Shown here: positions 12,442 to 22,040 of the stretch, piece after piece
Layout of the letters: the number at the start of each line of letters is the position of its first letter
Numbering within the stretch: position 1 is the stretch's first letter
DNA from: Podaxis mareebaensis
Taxonomy: Eukaryota; Basidiomycota; Agaricomycetes; Agaricales; Agaricaceae
Assembly: GCA_018524725.1 (NCBI GenBank)
Contig: JAEUWP010000599.1
Location: forward strand, 1 to 64,000
Direction of reading: 5' to 3'
DNA: 64,000 bases
Program-made: the position numbers and the translations under genes
The notes under the pieces: generated by a model
The model's input: the letters and a program-made list of their open reading frames with translations, nothing else
What the model was told of the DNA's origin: nothing
Database searches by the model: none

Positions 12442-14924
12442 ATGGCCTCCATACACACCGCCCTCGGCCAGCTCAACATCGCCCCCATCGCCTCCCTCGA
12501 CCACCAGCATGCAAACTCTCCTCAGGCATGGAAGGACGCCCTCGCCGCCAATGCTGCCTCTCCCAAGGACTTTCAACTCATCAAGACCCTTGTCTACAAG
12601 CCCAAGACCGCAAAGACCGCCACCCCAGTTCCTGTCGTCGTCGTCGCTCGCGACGAAACAGAAACCAGCTCCTCGGCTATCGGTAAGGCTCTCAACCTCA
12701 AGGAGCTCCGACTCGGCTCGGAGGACCTCCTCACTGAGTTTTTCGGACTCGACAAAAACTCTCGTGCGTACACACAAACCATAACCCAGTACATCGCTAA
12801 CACACCTGCCCAGTCTCTCCTCTCGCACTGACCGCCGACAATTTTTCACGCGTCACCACCGTCGTCGATTCCACCATCTCCTCTACCCCTGCTCCATTCG
12901 CCGTCCACGCCAACTCATCTACATCCACCCTCTTCCTCTCTGGTTCTGACATCCTCCGCTATCTCAAGTCTCTCGAGACTGAAAATTCCAAGCTCAACGA
13001 ACTCGATTTCGCCAACCTCGCTGCTGCCAATGCTGCCGTTGCCAACGCTCCTGGTGCCGCCGTCCAAACCTCCAAACCTGCCACCAAAGAAAAGGAAGAC
13101 GCCAAGATCGAGGGTGCTGCCCAAATCGCTATCGGCGTCAAGAAAGAGGTCGATTTTGCTTCCTGGTACACCAACGTAGGTTCTCTACAGATTTTTCGTT
13201 GTGATCGATCGCTGATCGGGCGGGCGCGTAGGTTTTGATCAAGGCAGACATGCTTGATTACTACAGCGTCTCTGGTTGTTATATCCTCAAGCCCTGGTCC
13301 TTCAGCATCTGGGAAACAATCCAAGGTATGTCCCCCTCCTCTCGACGCTCATCTTCATACTCACCACCCACAGAATGGTTCAACGCTCAGATCAAAGAAC
13401 TCGGTGTCCAAAACGCCTACTTCCCCATGTTCGTCTCCCAAAGCGTCCTCGAGCGTGAAAAGGACCACATCGAAGGTTTCTCTCCCGAAGTCGCCTGGGT
13501 GACTCGAGCGTACGTCCTTACCTTATCGCCCCCTTCATCTAATCTTATCTTCACCTCAGTGGTCAATCCGACCTCGAAGAGCCTATTGCAATCCGTCCCA
13601 CCTCCGAAACTGCCATGTACCCCTACTACGCCAAATGGATCCGTTCCCATCGCGATCTCCCGCTCAAACTGAACCAATGGAACTCGGTCGTCCGCTGGGA
13701 GTTCAAGAACCCGCAACCCTTCCTTCGCACACGCGAGTTCCTCTGGCAAGAAGGCCACACCGCCCATCTCACGAAACAAGAAGCCGACACTGAAGTCCGA
13801 CAAATCCTCACTCTGTACCGACGTGTATACGAAGAACTCCTAGCAGTTCCCGTCATTGAGGGTGTCAAATCCGAAAAGGAGAAATTCGCGGGAGGGTTGT
13901 ATACCACCACGATTGAAGGATTTGTACCGACTTCTGGACGTGGTATTCAAGCTGGTACATCTCACTGTCTCGGGCAGAACTTTTCAAAGCCGGAGATGTT
14001 CAATATCTTTGTTGAGGATCCAGATAATGATGGACAAAAGTTGTATGTGTGGCAGAATAGTTGGGGTTTGTCGACGAGGACGATTGGTGTGATGGTGATG
14101 GTGCATGGAGATAATCAGGGATTGGTATTGCCGCCGAGGGTGGCGAGTATTCAGGTAATTGTGATTCCGTGTGGTATTACTGCGAGGACGAGTGATGAGG
14201 AGAGGAAGAGGATTAATGAGGCGTGTGAGGAGCTCGCGGTTAATCTTCGGAAGGTTGGGGTCAGGGCTCGTCCGGATTTGAGGGAGGCGTACACCCCCGG
14301 GTGGAAGTTTAACGAGTGGGAACAAAAGGTGTGTTTCACAGCGTTATTTCCCTTGCGTTAGACGGTCATACTGATTGGTTTGTGGTAGGGCGTTCCGCTC
14401 CGCCTCGAAATTGGTCCCCTCGACCTCAAGAAAGAACAAACGCTCACCGTGCGTCGAGACACCGGCGTCAAGAACCCGCTTCCGCTTGCAGATATCACCA
14501 AGACCGTCCCAGAACTCCTTGAGACGATTCAGAAAGACATGTTCGAGCGCGCAAAGAAGACGTACGATGAACGATTGATCCAGGTTACAAAGTGGGAAGA
14601 AGTCGTCCCTGCTTTGGATAACAAGTGCATTGTTGTGATGCCGTGGTGTGAACGCACGGAGTGTGAAGATGAGATTAAAGATCGGAGCGCGAAGGGGTAA
14701 GTGGAGCATCCCGTCTTATCTCCCCGATCCGAGGAGTCATTAACGTATCGGTGCGTATCTGTAGTGCCGAGATTGTGGACGAACGCGCTCCTTCTGCTGG
14801 TGCCAAGTCACTCGCGATTCCGTTTGATCAGTCGAAGTGGACTCCGATTGTTCCTGGACAGACTAAATGCCCGAACTGCGGAGAGGACGCAAAGAGGTGG
14901 ACTATGTTTGGTAGGAGTTACTAA
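12442..14924 (+). CDS. Prolyl-tRNA synthetase, cytosolic eukaryotic type
   Basis: Charges tRNA-Pro with proline. Exons 12442-12763, 12814-13175, 13232-13325, 13374-13509, 13560-14328, 14389-14696 and 14765-14924 sum to 716 codons plus stop. An N-terminal YbaK/editing-like domain (residues ~30-175, e.g. [37 protein letters not shown]) is followed by a linker and the class II core. The core contains [15 protein letters not shown], the motif 2 region [19 protein letters not shown] with [20 protein letters not shown], and [10 protein letters not shown]. The C-terminal zinc-type tail ends FGRSY after [11 protein letters not shown], the usual eukaryotic/archaeal ending. I chose ATG 12442 because its context (CAGAATGG) is good and the domain begins soon after. 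An in-frame ATG at 12379 would add an Arg-rich, acid-free 21-residue extension that looks like a mitochondrial presequence. Confidence 0.95.
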
Positions 14925-15799
14925 ATGGCCCTTTCCCCATTCCCTCGGCCTCGGATCGTAGACGTCCTGTGTGTTGAGAAATGAACGAAAACCCCCGCCC
15001 CGGAATTGGAATTGGAACTGGAATGGTTTTTGTGTTTTTGAGTTTCCCTTACTTGGTAGAATCGTCGGTAGATAATAAACACAAGTAGTAACGCTTTTTT
15101 TTTTGGAGTGAAGTATTGTTCCATTCTAATTTGTTCGTTACATGCTGTGTTTTGGTCCGAGTTAGATCGGGGTGACGGGCTGGTCGAATCCTGGCGATAT
15201 AGGTTGTGTGTCCCGCCTGCACTACCCGCTCTGAACGTCTTGAACCCGGGACGGTCGACTCCATTCGATGCCCGGCCTCCGATTCCGAACTGGCGAATAC
15301 CACCCTATTTCAGGTGGCGTGTTCTGTGCAGAAGCGAGTGGATGTAAATAGCCATACCATCTCCGCTATCTGCTACTCATCTTCACATTCACTGGGCCAG
15401 TGAAAAGGCTATTGAAAAAACTTAGTGCATACTTGTTATTATGTATCATGCATGTATTTACTTATAATGATATCCCAGCGGCTGGATAGGAGTTCGGGGT
15501 ACTTATGAGCGTCCTGGAATTGAGCATAACGGTCGCATATTGTGGCTGAGTGTGTTCGGGAACGCAACCAACGCGTTGAGGGTGGTAGGAATCTCCTGGC
15601 CGTGCTTCTAATCTTAAATTTTCAAGTTGATCTCCCTGTGATTGTATAGAGCACTCAACTGCATTACAACTCAAGAGGCTTATGTGTACATGCTGTTGTA
15701 GTATCGATTTTGCTCTGAATCCGGCCTTTGTTAAAAGAAAAGGGAAATAAAACAGCGTTAATCCGTCCTATTGGGTCGCACAGGACATCGGAACAATTA
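14925..15799. other. Intergenic, no gene recognised
   Basis: This is the 3' flank of the prolyl-tRNA synthetase. It contains a short GGAATT-like simple repeat near 15000-15025. No open frame shows family motifs. Confidence 0.4.
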
Positions 15800-16842
15800 A
15801 GCAACCGGCCATATAGCCACGAAATATGAAGATAGGCTAGGAGGTGAGAAGGAGACGCGCAGTGAAGGTGGAGGTTGGAAATGAGTGCACATACGGTCTT
15901 TGGTTGCTTAATTCCGTTGGGAAAGGTAGAACGTTGATTCAGTACCTGCATTCGTTACCATAAGAGAAATGCGAGGGGAAAGGTAACCATGGCAAAGAAT
16001 GCGAAAGTTGCTGTTATGATCAGATTTGAGCGCTTGAGCTGTGTGCAGTGGGTTTACCGGGGATATCGGTTTCTGCTCTCACGCTACGAAACGGAAGAAT
16101 GCGAAATGGGGAAATGCTATTGAGACTCAAGAACTCCGGTAAGAGAGAGAATCTCATATCAGTCTTGAATGGAGGGTGGCAGGGGACTAAGGCGGAAAAA
16201 AGAATTGGATTACTACAGGAGGTGCAGGTTCATCAGAACATCGTAGCATATCGACATTACCGAAAACTACGCACTGCGAAAGGGACGGGCACTGTGTATA
16301 ATTCGTCAACGACTCAAATCCTCTCTTTTGAGAACTATTGTAGTCCAAGTTCATCTTCTGGGATTCTCCCAAGGATCCCGCTGGTAGCATACTCCGCCAT
16401 TATTACCCGTAAGTTCGGCGATGACTGGTCTCCCGTCTCACCCACGTCCCATATAATTCACAGCTAGGTACTCCCAAGAAATTTTCACCATGTTTTGTAC
16501 AAGTCCGCCTACAACAGGTATGCCATTAAACCTTTGTCGATTACGTCCGATCCAAGAGTACTGTCCGAGTCCCTCATCTTCGGCGAGGCAATTATGCTTC
16601 AACAGCAACAATACCCTCCATTTTTCTCTGATGAATATACCGGCAAAAGGGTGCCCCAAAGTCTAATACTTAACGGTTATAGATTCAACGCTGTTCTTGT
16701 TCAGGGGTGTTGTAGCTCCAAGACCGATATAGTCTCCGAGGGTGCTGAGGTGCGAAGGAACCCTTGGACTGGGCCATTCCAATCGCCTGCAACACTGTAA
16801 ACACGGAGAAAAAGACCCATGAGCAAGACCCGGACGAAGACA

Positions 16843-16848
16843 TATAAA
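16843..16848 (+). promoter_or_regulatory. TATA box of dsRBD-like gene A
   Basis: TATAAA inside ACATATAAAGCTCAACACAG, 84 bp upstream of the ATG at 16932. The same element with the same flanks occurs upstream of paralogue B, and no other ATG lies between it and the proposed start. Confidence 0.55.
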
Positions 16849-16931
16849 GCTCAACACAGAGGAAGGGAAGAAGACATCGACGTTTCCACTTGACATCGGC
16901 GTGCCAGACTTTCATCGAACCACACTTCCAA

Positions 16932-17286
16932 ATGGCTGACCCGAACAAGAGTGTGTGCTTTATACATACCAGCTTGCACACGACAGTTCTGACCATTTGT
17001 ACGCAGCCCCCACGCACGTGCTTCACACGCTTTGCTCTCAGCAACATTGGGATTTCGAGAAGGGTGAATCTGTTAACGAAGGCTCTAACCATAACCCCGT
17101 CTGGAAGTGTCAAATCTTTGGCAAGTTCACTCTTGTTCCGTGTTTATTCAACCCACCTCATTCCCAATAGTAAACAGGATACCTTACCACGGCTTAGGCA
17201 CATCCAAGAAGAGTGCCTTTCATCAGGCCTCACAGAATGCTCTTGATGACCTGAAAGTGAAACATCCAGATCTATTTGTGGAATAG
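16932..17286 (+). CDS. Small stand-alone dsRNA-binding-domain-like protein, copy A
   Basis: Three exons, 16932-16950, 17007-17120 and 17171-17286, give exactly 82 codons plus stop. The product is essentially one domain with the layout of a double-stranded RNA-binding motif: helix 1 (THVLHTLCSQQHWDF), a short strand and loop (NEGSNHNPVWKCQIF), strand 3 (VNRIPYHGLG) and a basic helix 2 (TSKKSAFHQASQNAL). The KK-A pattern at the start of helix 2 is where canonical dsRBDs contact RNA phosphates. The first intron is GTGTGT...CAG (56 nt). The second, 50 nt, begins with GC instead of GT, whereas the paralogue has GT at the same place. The start is the first ATG after a TATA box and has a good context (CCAAATGG). 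The dsRBD call rests on pattern, not on a profile search; the function is unknown. Confidence 0.68.
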
Positions 17287-18730
17287 TTTGCTGTTGTCCT
17301 CGACTCTTTGCTCGCTTGTCTGCTCTCCGTATAAATTTTGCTACATCCTTCGTCTTCTCATTTCTCTGTGCTTATACTATTTTCTCAATCATGTAGCCTA
17401 CAGTTTTCCATTTTCCATTTTCTTATGTAGCTGTACTTGCCTGTTCGATAAGACGTGTATTTTTGAGCCTTTCCGCCCTGCCCGAGACAACCTCTCTACT
17501 GTCTATAAGCAGACATGTGTGAGTTGATTTCACGTACCTCGTAAATCTAACCTAGCCTGAGGCTTGGGAAAGTTGGATGATGAGTACTGTAAGTCTCATG
17601 AAACGAAGATTTCCCACAAGAGCTTTCCCATTGATCTGTCACACTACCGAAAAGTATACAACACCTTGTCGGCCCCTAACAACAATACGCCACCGACAGT
17701 ATCTGCTTATATCCGTGCTGTGATACGTGCTTCCACACAAGCCATGCTTATCATGAGGAGCTTGGTGGCACTGTAGGGGCAGGATCATTAATCCTGATCT
17801 ACCTCAAAAGGCAATCATAGGGATGCCATTCTTGGGAAACAGAAGAACGCAGTAAAGCAGTACGATAACTAAGTAAAGTGTCCCAGCCTTGCTACGGTCA
17901 CCAGGTTTTCCCTTCCCCTCGTTTTAGAAGTTCACCTTCCTTTCTTGGTTTGCTTCCAAACAAGGCATCTGTCCCCTCGCGCTAGAAGTGAACCAATAAA
18001 TTGCACGGTTATGATCATGTGACATTGCGTTATTAGATCCCATGATTTCCACGAGGACAGAACTGTCTCATGACTAGTGTCTACTTATATACCGTGTTGA
18101 AGGTTAACGAGTTTTGAAGGGCAAGAGGTTGATGATACCGCGCAATAGAATAAGTTAGGTGGAAAGAGTGTTTGAGATAGGTAGACTTAGAGTGCATTCA
18201 TGCAAGGAGGGTGTCTGAAGGTAAGGAATGGATGATTACTCGTGACGAACGAGTATTTCTGTGAAAATGGACAATGAGAAGAAGGAAACAAAAGCAACTA
18301 CATCGGGAGGACTATAGCAACCGGCCATACAACCATGAAATGCGAAGATAGGCTTGGTGGGTAAGAAGGAGGCGCGTGTATTGGGGGGAGGGGATGTTGA
18401 AAATGCGGCGGTAGTGTAAAGTCTTCAGGTTGCTTAACTCCGTCGCGAAAAAATAGACCGCTGATTCGGTACCCACGCTCATCACATAGCATAAGAGAAA
18501 TCCAAGGAGAAAGGCAACCATGGAAAAGAATGCGACAGTTGCTGTATTGATCGGGGTTTGAACGCCTGAGCTGTGCGACGGGTTTACCGGGAACATTGTT
18601 TTTTTTTACTTGCGCACTGCGAAACGAAAGGGTGGGAAATGAGGAAATGCTATTGAGACTCAAGAGATTCCTGTAAGAGAGAGAATCTCATATCGGTCTG
18701 GATGGAGGGCGGCAAGAGACTGAGGGGGGA

Positions 18731-19611
18731 AAAGTAGATAATGCCATGTTCAAAGACAATGAGCGTGGGAAACCGTGTATTGTGGCGGAGCATATCGGTC
18801 CCAAACTCGTCAAGACGTAGGTCGAAGATATCTTCGACTTTGTGCACATCAAAACTCGCGTGATTTTCTTCAATCTTCTAATCCCTAACCGCTCACATAG
18901 AATGTCCTGGATAACTGGTGGCAAAAGTACCTCCACGACGACAATTTCAGGGGCGACTCAGCGAGGCACTGACAGCGCTGATCGGGCATTCCAAGTGCCG
19001 ATTCTCATCACTGTTGACACCGATGCTGGGTAAATAGTCTTACAGCACTCTCAACTATGAGCGACTTAGGATAAATCAATACAGACGATGCAGAGTCAAT
19101 GAACAAAAACAAAAGTCGACTAGCCCGACTCCTCCGATGATCTGGGCCAGGAGGTTACCAAACACCGTCTGGACTTCACAGGAACGACGAAAGGGTTAAT
19201 GAACCCGAGCGAAGCGAATTCCAAAGTGTCCTCCCCCCATTTCGTACCATCGTAGGTCACTCTATTGGAAGTACGTGGTGGAAAAAAGTGGTGGATGCCC
19301 ATTCCGCCACGACACCAGGGTAACTACATACGGAGGAAGGGTGCATACCACGTAATAGCTGGTAAGCCAGGGAAAGCGTCTTTTCCCGTTCCGAGATATT
19401 CGAAAAAGCTGGATTGTGAGAAATCACACTTTCTTGTTAGCACAGCGTTATTTGGACTTGGGAAGAGTATCAAATCCCACTTCTTCTCACCTCAATGTTT
19501 TCTCCAGCATGACGAGTTTCGTAAGGACCATAACGAGGGTTTACGAGCATTATCCCTTGCTGTTTAGCTCCATGCCCTACTGAACGAATCGATTGTATAT
19601 CGATATAATAA
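18731..19611. other. Insertion of unknown origin inside duplication copy B
   Basis: Copy A runs straight through this point (near 16195-16205), while copy B has about 880 extra bases. The insert holds short open frames on both strands, for example minus-strand frames at 18688-18936 and 19120-19302 that read like exon fragments of a degraded gene. I recognise no family in them. Clear terminal repeats were not found. Confidence 0.45.
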
Positions 19612-20250
19612 GGATTACCACAGCAGATACAGGCTCATCAGAGCATCGTTCGTTACACATCGACGTTGACGGAAACTACGGACTGCGAAAAGGACGGGAT
19701 TGTGCATAATTGGACAATGACTCAAATCCGTTCTTTGAGGATCATTGTACAATAAGTTCATGTTCCTTCTGGGATCCTCCCAAGGGTCTCAGTAGCATAT
19801 ATCCACCACACCCACAGGTTCGGGCTTGATGGGTCTCCCGGATCACCCACCCACGCGGCGTATAATTCATAGCTAGCTATTTCTAAGAACTTTCATCATG
19901 TTTTATACAAATACGTCCGCAGCAGATATGCCACTAAACCTTCGTCTATTGTGTACGATCCGAGAGTATTGCCCGAGTCCCTCATTTTCGGCGTGGCGGT
20001 TACGCCTCAGTAGCAGCACCCCTCCCTTCTTCTCCGATGAGTATATCGGCGAGAAGGTTCTCTAAAGTCTAATTACTTAACGGTGATAGATCCAACGCTG
20101 TTCTTGTTCAGGGGTGTTGTGGCTTCAAGACCGAAATGGTCCCCGAGGGTACTGAAGTGCACAGGAACCCTTGGGCTAAGCCATTCCAATCACCTGTAAC
20201 GCTGTAAACACGGAGAGAAAGCCCCATGAGCAAAGGCTTGGAAGGAGACA

Positions 20251-20256
20251 TATAAA
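20251..20256 (+). promoter_or_regulatory. TATA box of dsRBD-like gene B
   Basis: TATAAA within the same conserved ACATATAAAGCTCAACACAG context as in copy A, 76 bp upstream of the ATG at 20332. Confidence 0.55.
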
Positions 20257-20331
20257 GCTCAACACAGAGGACAAGAAGAAGACATCGACATCTCCACTTG
20301 ACATCAGCGTGCCAAAAGACACTTCATCGAA

Positions 20332-20683
20332 ATGACGGATCAGAACGACAGTGTGTAATTTATATCTGTCAGCTTGCGCATGGCGGCTTTAACAATTTGT
20401 ACGCAGCCCCCAGGCACAGACTTAACACGATTTGCTCCAGGCAAGGCTGGAATTTCCAGGAAGGCGGCTACGTTAATCAAGGCACTGACAACCAGCCCTC
20501 CTGGAAGTGTCAAATCTTTGGTAAGTCCATTCTCGTTCAGTCGTTATCCGGACAATCTCATTCCCAGCAGTAAACCAGACACCTTATGAAGGCTTAGGCC
20601 TGTCCAAGAAGAATGCTTTGCAGCAGGCCTCACAGAATGCTCTTAATGACCTGAAAGCGAGATATCCTGATGCATTTGCATAA
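20332..20683 (+). CDS. Small stand-alone dsRNA-binding-domain-like protein, copy B
   Basis: Paralogue of the gene at 16932. Exons 20332-20350, 20407-20520 and 20571-20683 give 81 codons plus stop, with intron positions, phases and lengths (56 and 50 nt) identical to copy A. Domain order is helix 1 (RHRLNTICSRQGWNF), loop and strand (NQGTDNQPSWKCQIF), strand 3 (VNQTPYEGLG) and basic helix 2 (LSKKNALQQASQNAL). The W-K-C-Q-I-F-V-N core, the GLG turn and the SKK-A pattern are kept while most surface positions differ. This suggests the protein has been maintained by selection since an old duplication. Both introns are ordinary GT-AG. Without the splice the ATG frame stops after eight codons, which is why no long frame starts here. 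Function unknown. Confidence 0.68.
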
Positions 20684-21180
20684 TAGTTTATCGTCGTCCT
20701 CGACTCTTCGCTCGCTCGTCTGCTCTACTTATGAAATTTGCTACGCACTTCGTCTTCTCATCGCCTCGTGATTTTTACTGTAACTTTCTCAATCGTGTAG
20801 CCTACTGTTTTCCTATTTCTATTTTTCCCGTGTAGCTATACTCTGCTGTTCAATATGACGTTTGTTGTTAATCTTTTCCACCTTATCCGAGGCAATGTCC
20901 GACGTCCACTGTCTATAAATATACATATGTGAGTGGATTCCATGTACCTCATATATCTAATCTTGACCGTGGTTTGGCAAAGATGATTAAGTCACATGAA
21001 ACAAAGACTTCTCGTAAAAGCTTTCCGATTGATCCGCCACGACACTGAAAAGTACATATGATCGATCATTGATCATGCGTCATCTTGTCAACCTCTGACG
21101 ACGAGCCGCTACTAAAAATGTCTATTTGCATCTATACTGTGCTACGCGCTCCCAAGCCACCCGTACCACGAAGAGCGCAG

Positions 21181-21575
21181 AGTCTAGAAGGACCATAGCC
21201 ATGCCCTAGCGCTTGCGCGTACCCGTTTCCAGTCAAGCATACGGCGCCTCAAGCATGCTTCGTTTGGACATGAGATACCACATACTGCAAGACCCTTAAT
21301 TGTAACAACATCGGCCGCACTGTGACCTAATAACAAGCTTGGACCATAACAACAATACCTGCTGGGGGTATTACTGGCTAACAATAGGGAGGACGAACGA
21401 ATTGATTGCTTTTTTACCATAATATGAGTGACCTCTTACAGACGATGATGCCAAGGGTGAGAGTGACTATGAAACTAGTTGGATAGGCCAGAAACCATCC
21501 AAGCTATTTAAACAGCTATAGTATAATAGAAGAGGTGATTTCCTCCGCCAAGCCGAGCGACCAGACTTACGCGTC
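21181..21575. other. Second insertion inside duplication copy B
   Basis: About 400 bp absent from copy A: homology stops near 17725/21180 and resumes near 17780/21580. No coding potential was recognised and no clear terminal repeats were seen. Confidence 0.4.
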
Positions 21576-22040
21576 GCTGTAGTGGCGGGGCCATTAATCC
21601 TGATCTACCTCAAGAGACAACTGCACAGGAACGGAATAACATAGTCAAACAGCCAAGTAGGGTGTCCCAGTCTCGCCGCTCATTATGATGTATGATCTTG
21701 GTCACCTCGAGGTTTCCTTTTTCTCGTTTTGTCAATCCATCTTCCTTTCTTGGATTGTTTCCGAAAAAGGGATCTGTCCTCTCAGTCAAGTCGGGTATAC
21801 TTGTGAAAAAAATGCATAGCAAGTTTCACCCCAATGTCCGTTCCAGATAAGCATGTACTTCATTCTAGCAGACGTTGCGTAGTCTCGAATTGATTTTGGA
21901 TCCACCTTTACTACCTTTTCTTTTTTTCTGGTCTGAGTGTGGTACATTTAAGCATGATGCATGAAGCGTCTAATCACAATTAAGAAATTACTCGAATAAA
22001 TTATGGAATAAATCGCTCCTGCTTTTCCTCCATCCAAGGA

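Larger units (their letters stand above)
15800..17985 (+). repeat. Segmental duplication, copy A (dsRBD-like gene unit)
   Basis: This block aligns by eye, in direct orientation, with 18315-21800. Matching landmarks: the AAGCAACCGGCCATA-type start near 15800 versus 18310; GAAATGCTATTGAGACTCAAGA at about 16115 versus 18645; the promoter and gene at 16690-17290 versus 20090-20690; and TTAATCCTGATCTACCTCAA at about 17790 versus 21594. Divergence is well above that of the F-box and NACHT duplications in this window, so it is the oldest of the three. Copy A lacks the two insertions found in copy B. Confidence 0.8.
18315..21800 (+). repeat. Segmental duplication, copy B, with two insertions
   Basis: Direct-orientation paralogue of 15800-17985. 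Homology is interrupted by about 0.88 kb at 18731-19611 and about 0.4 kb at 21181-21575, neither of which has a counterpart in copy A. The dsRBD-like gene and its promoter are retained between the two insertions. Confidence 0.78.

Noticed and set aside
15170..15200. GGTCGAATCCTGG as a tRNA B-box
   Set aside because: No matching A-box, acceptor stem or cloverleaf could be formed around it. No tRNA gene was recognised anywhere in the window.
16953..16972. A 20-nt intron joining MADPNKS directly to LAHDSSDHLY in small gene A
   Set aside because: The phase works in both copies, but 20 nt is far below fungal intron size. A 56-nt GTGTGT...CAG intron ending at 17006 also keeps the frame in both copies and has plausible branch sites, so it was preferred.
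18312..18596. Small minus-strand membrane protein in duplication copy B
   Set aside because: It has one hydrophobic segment, but the equivalent frame in copy A is broken by a stop and frame differences, so there is no sign of conservation.
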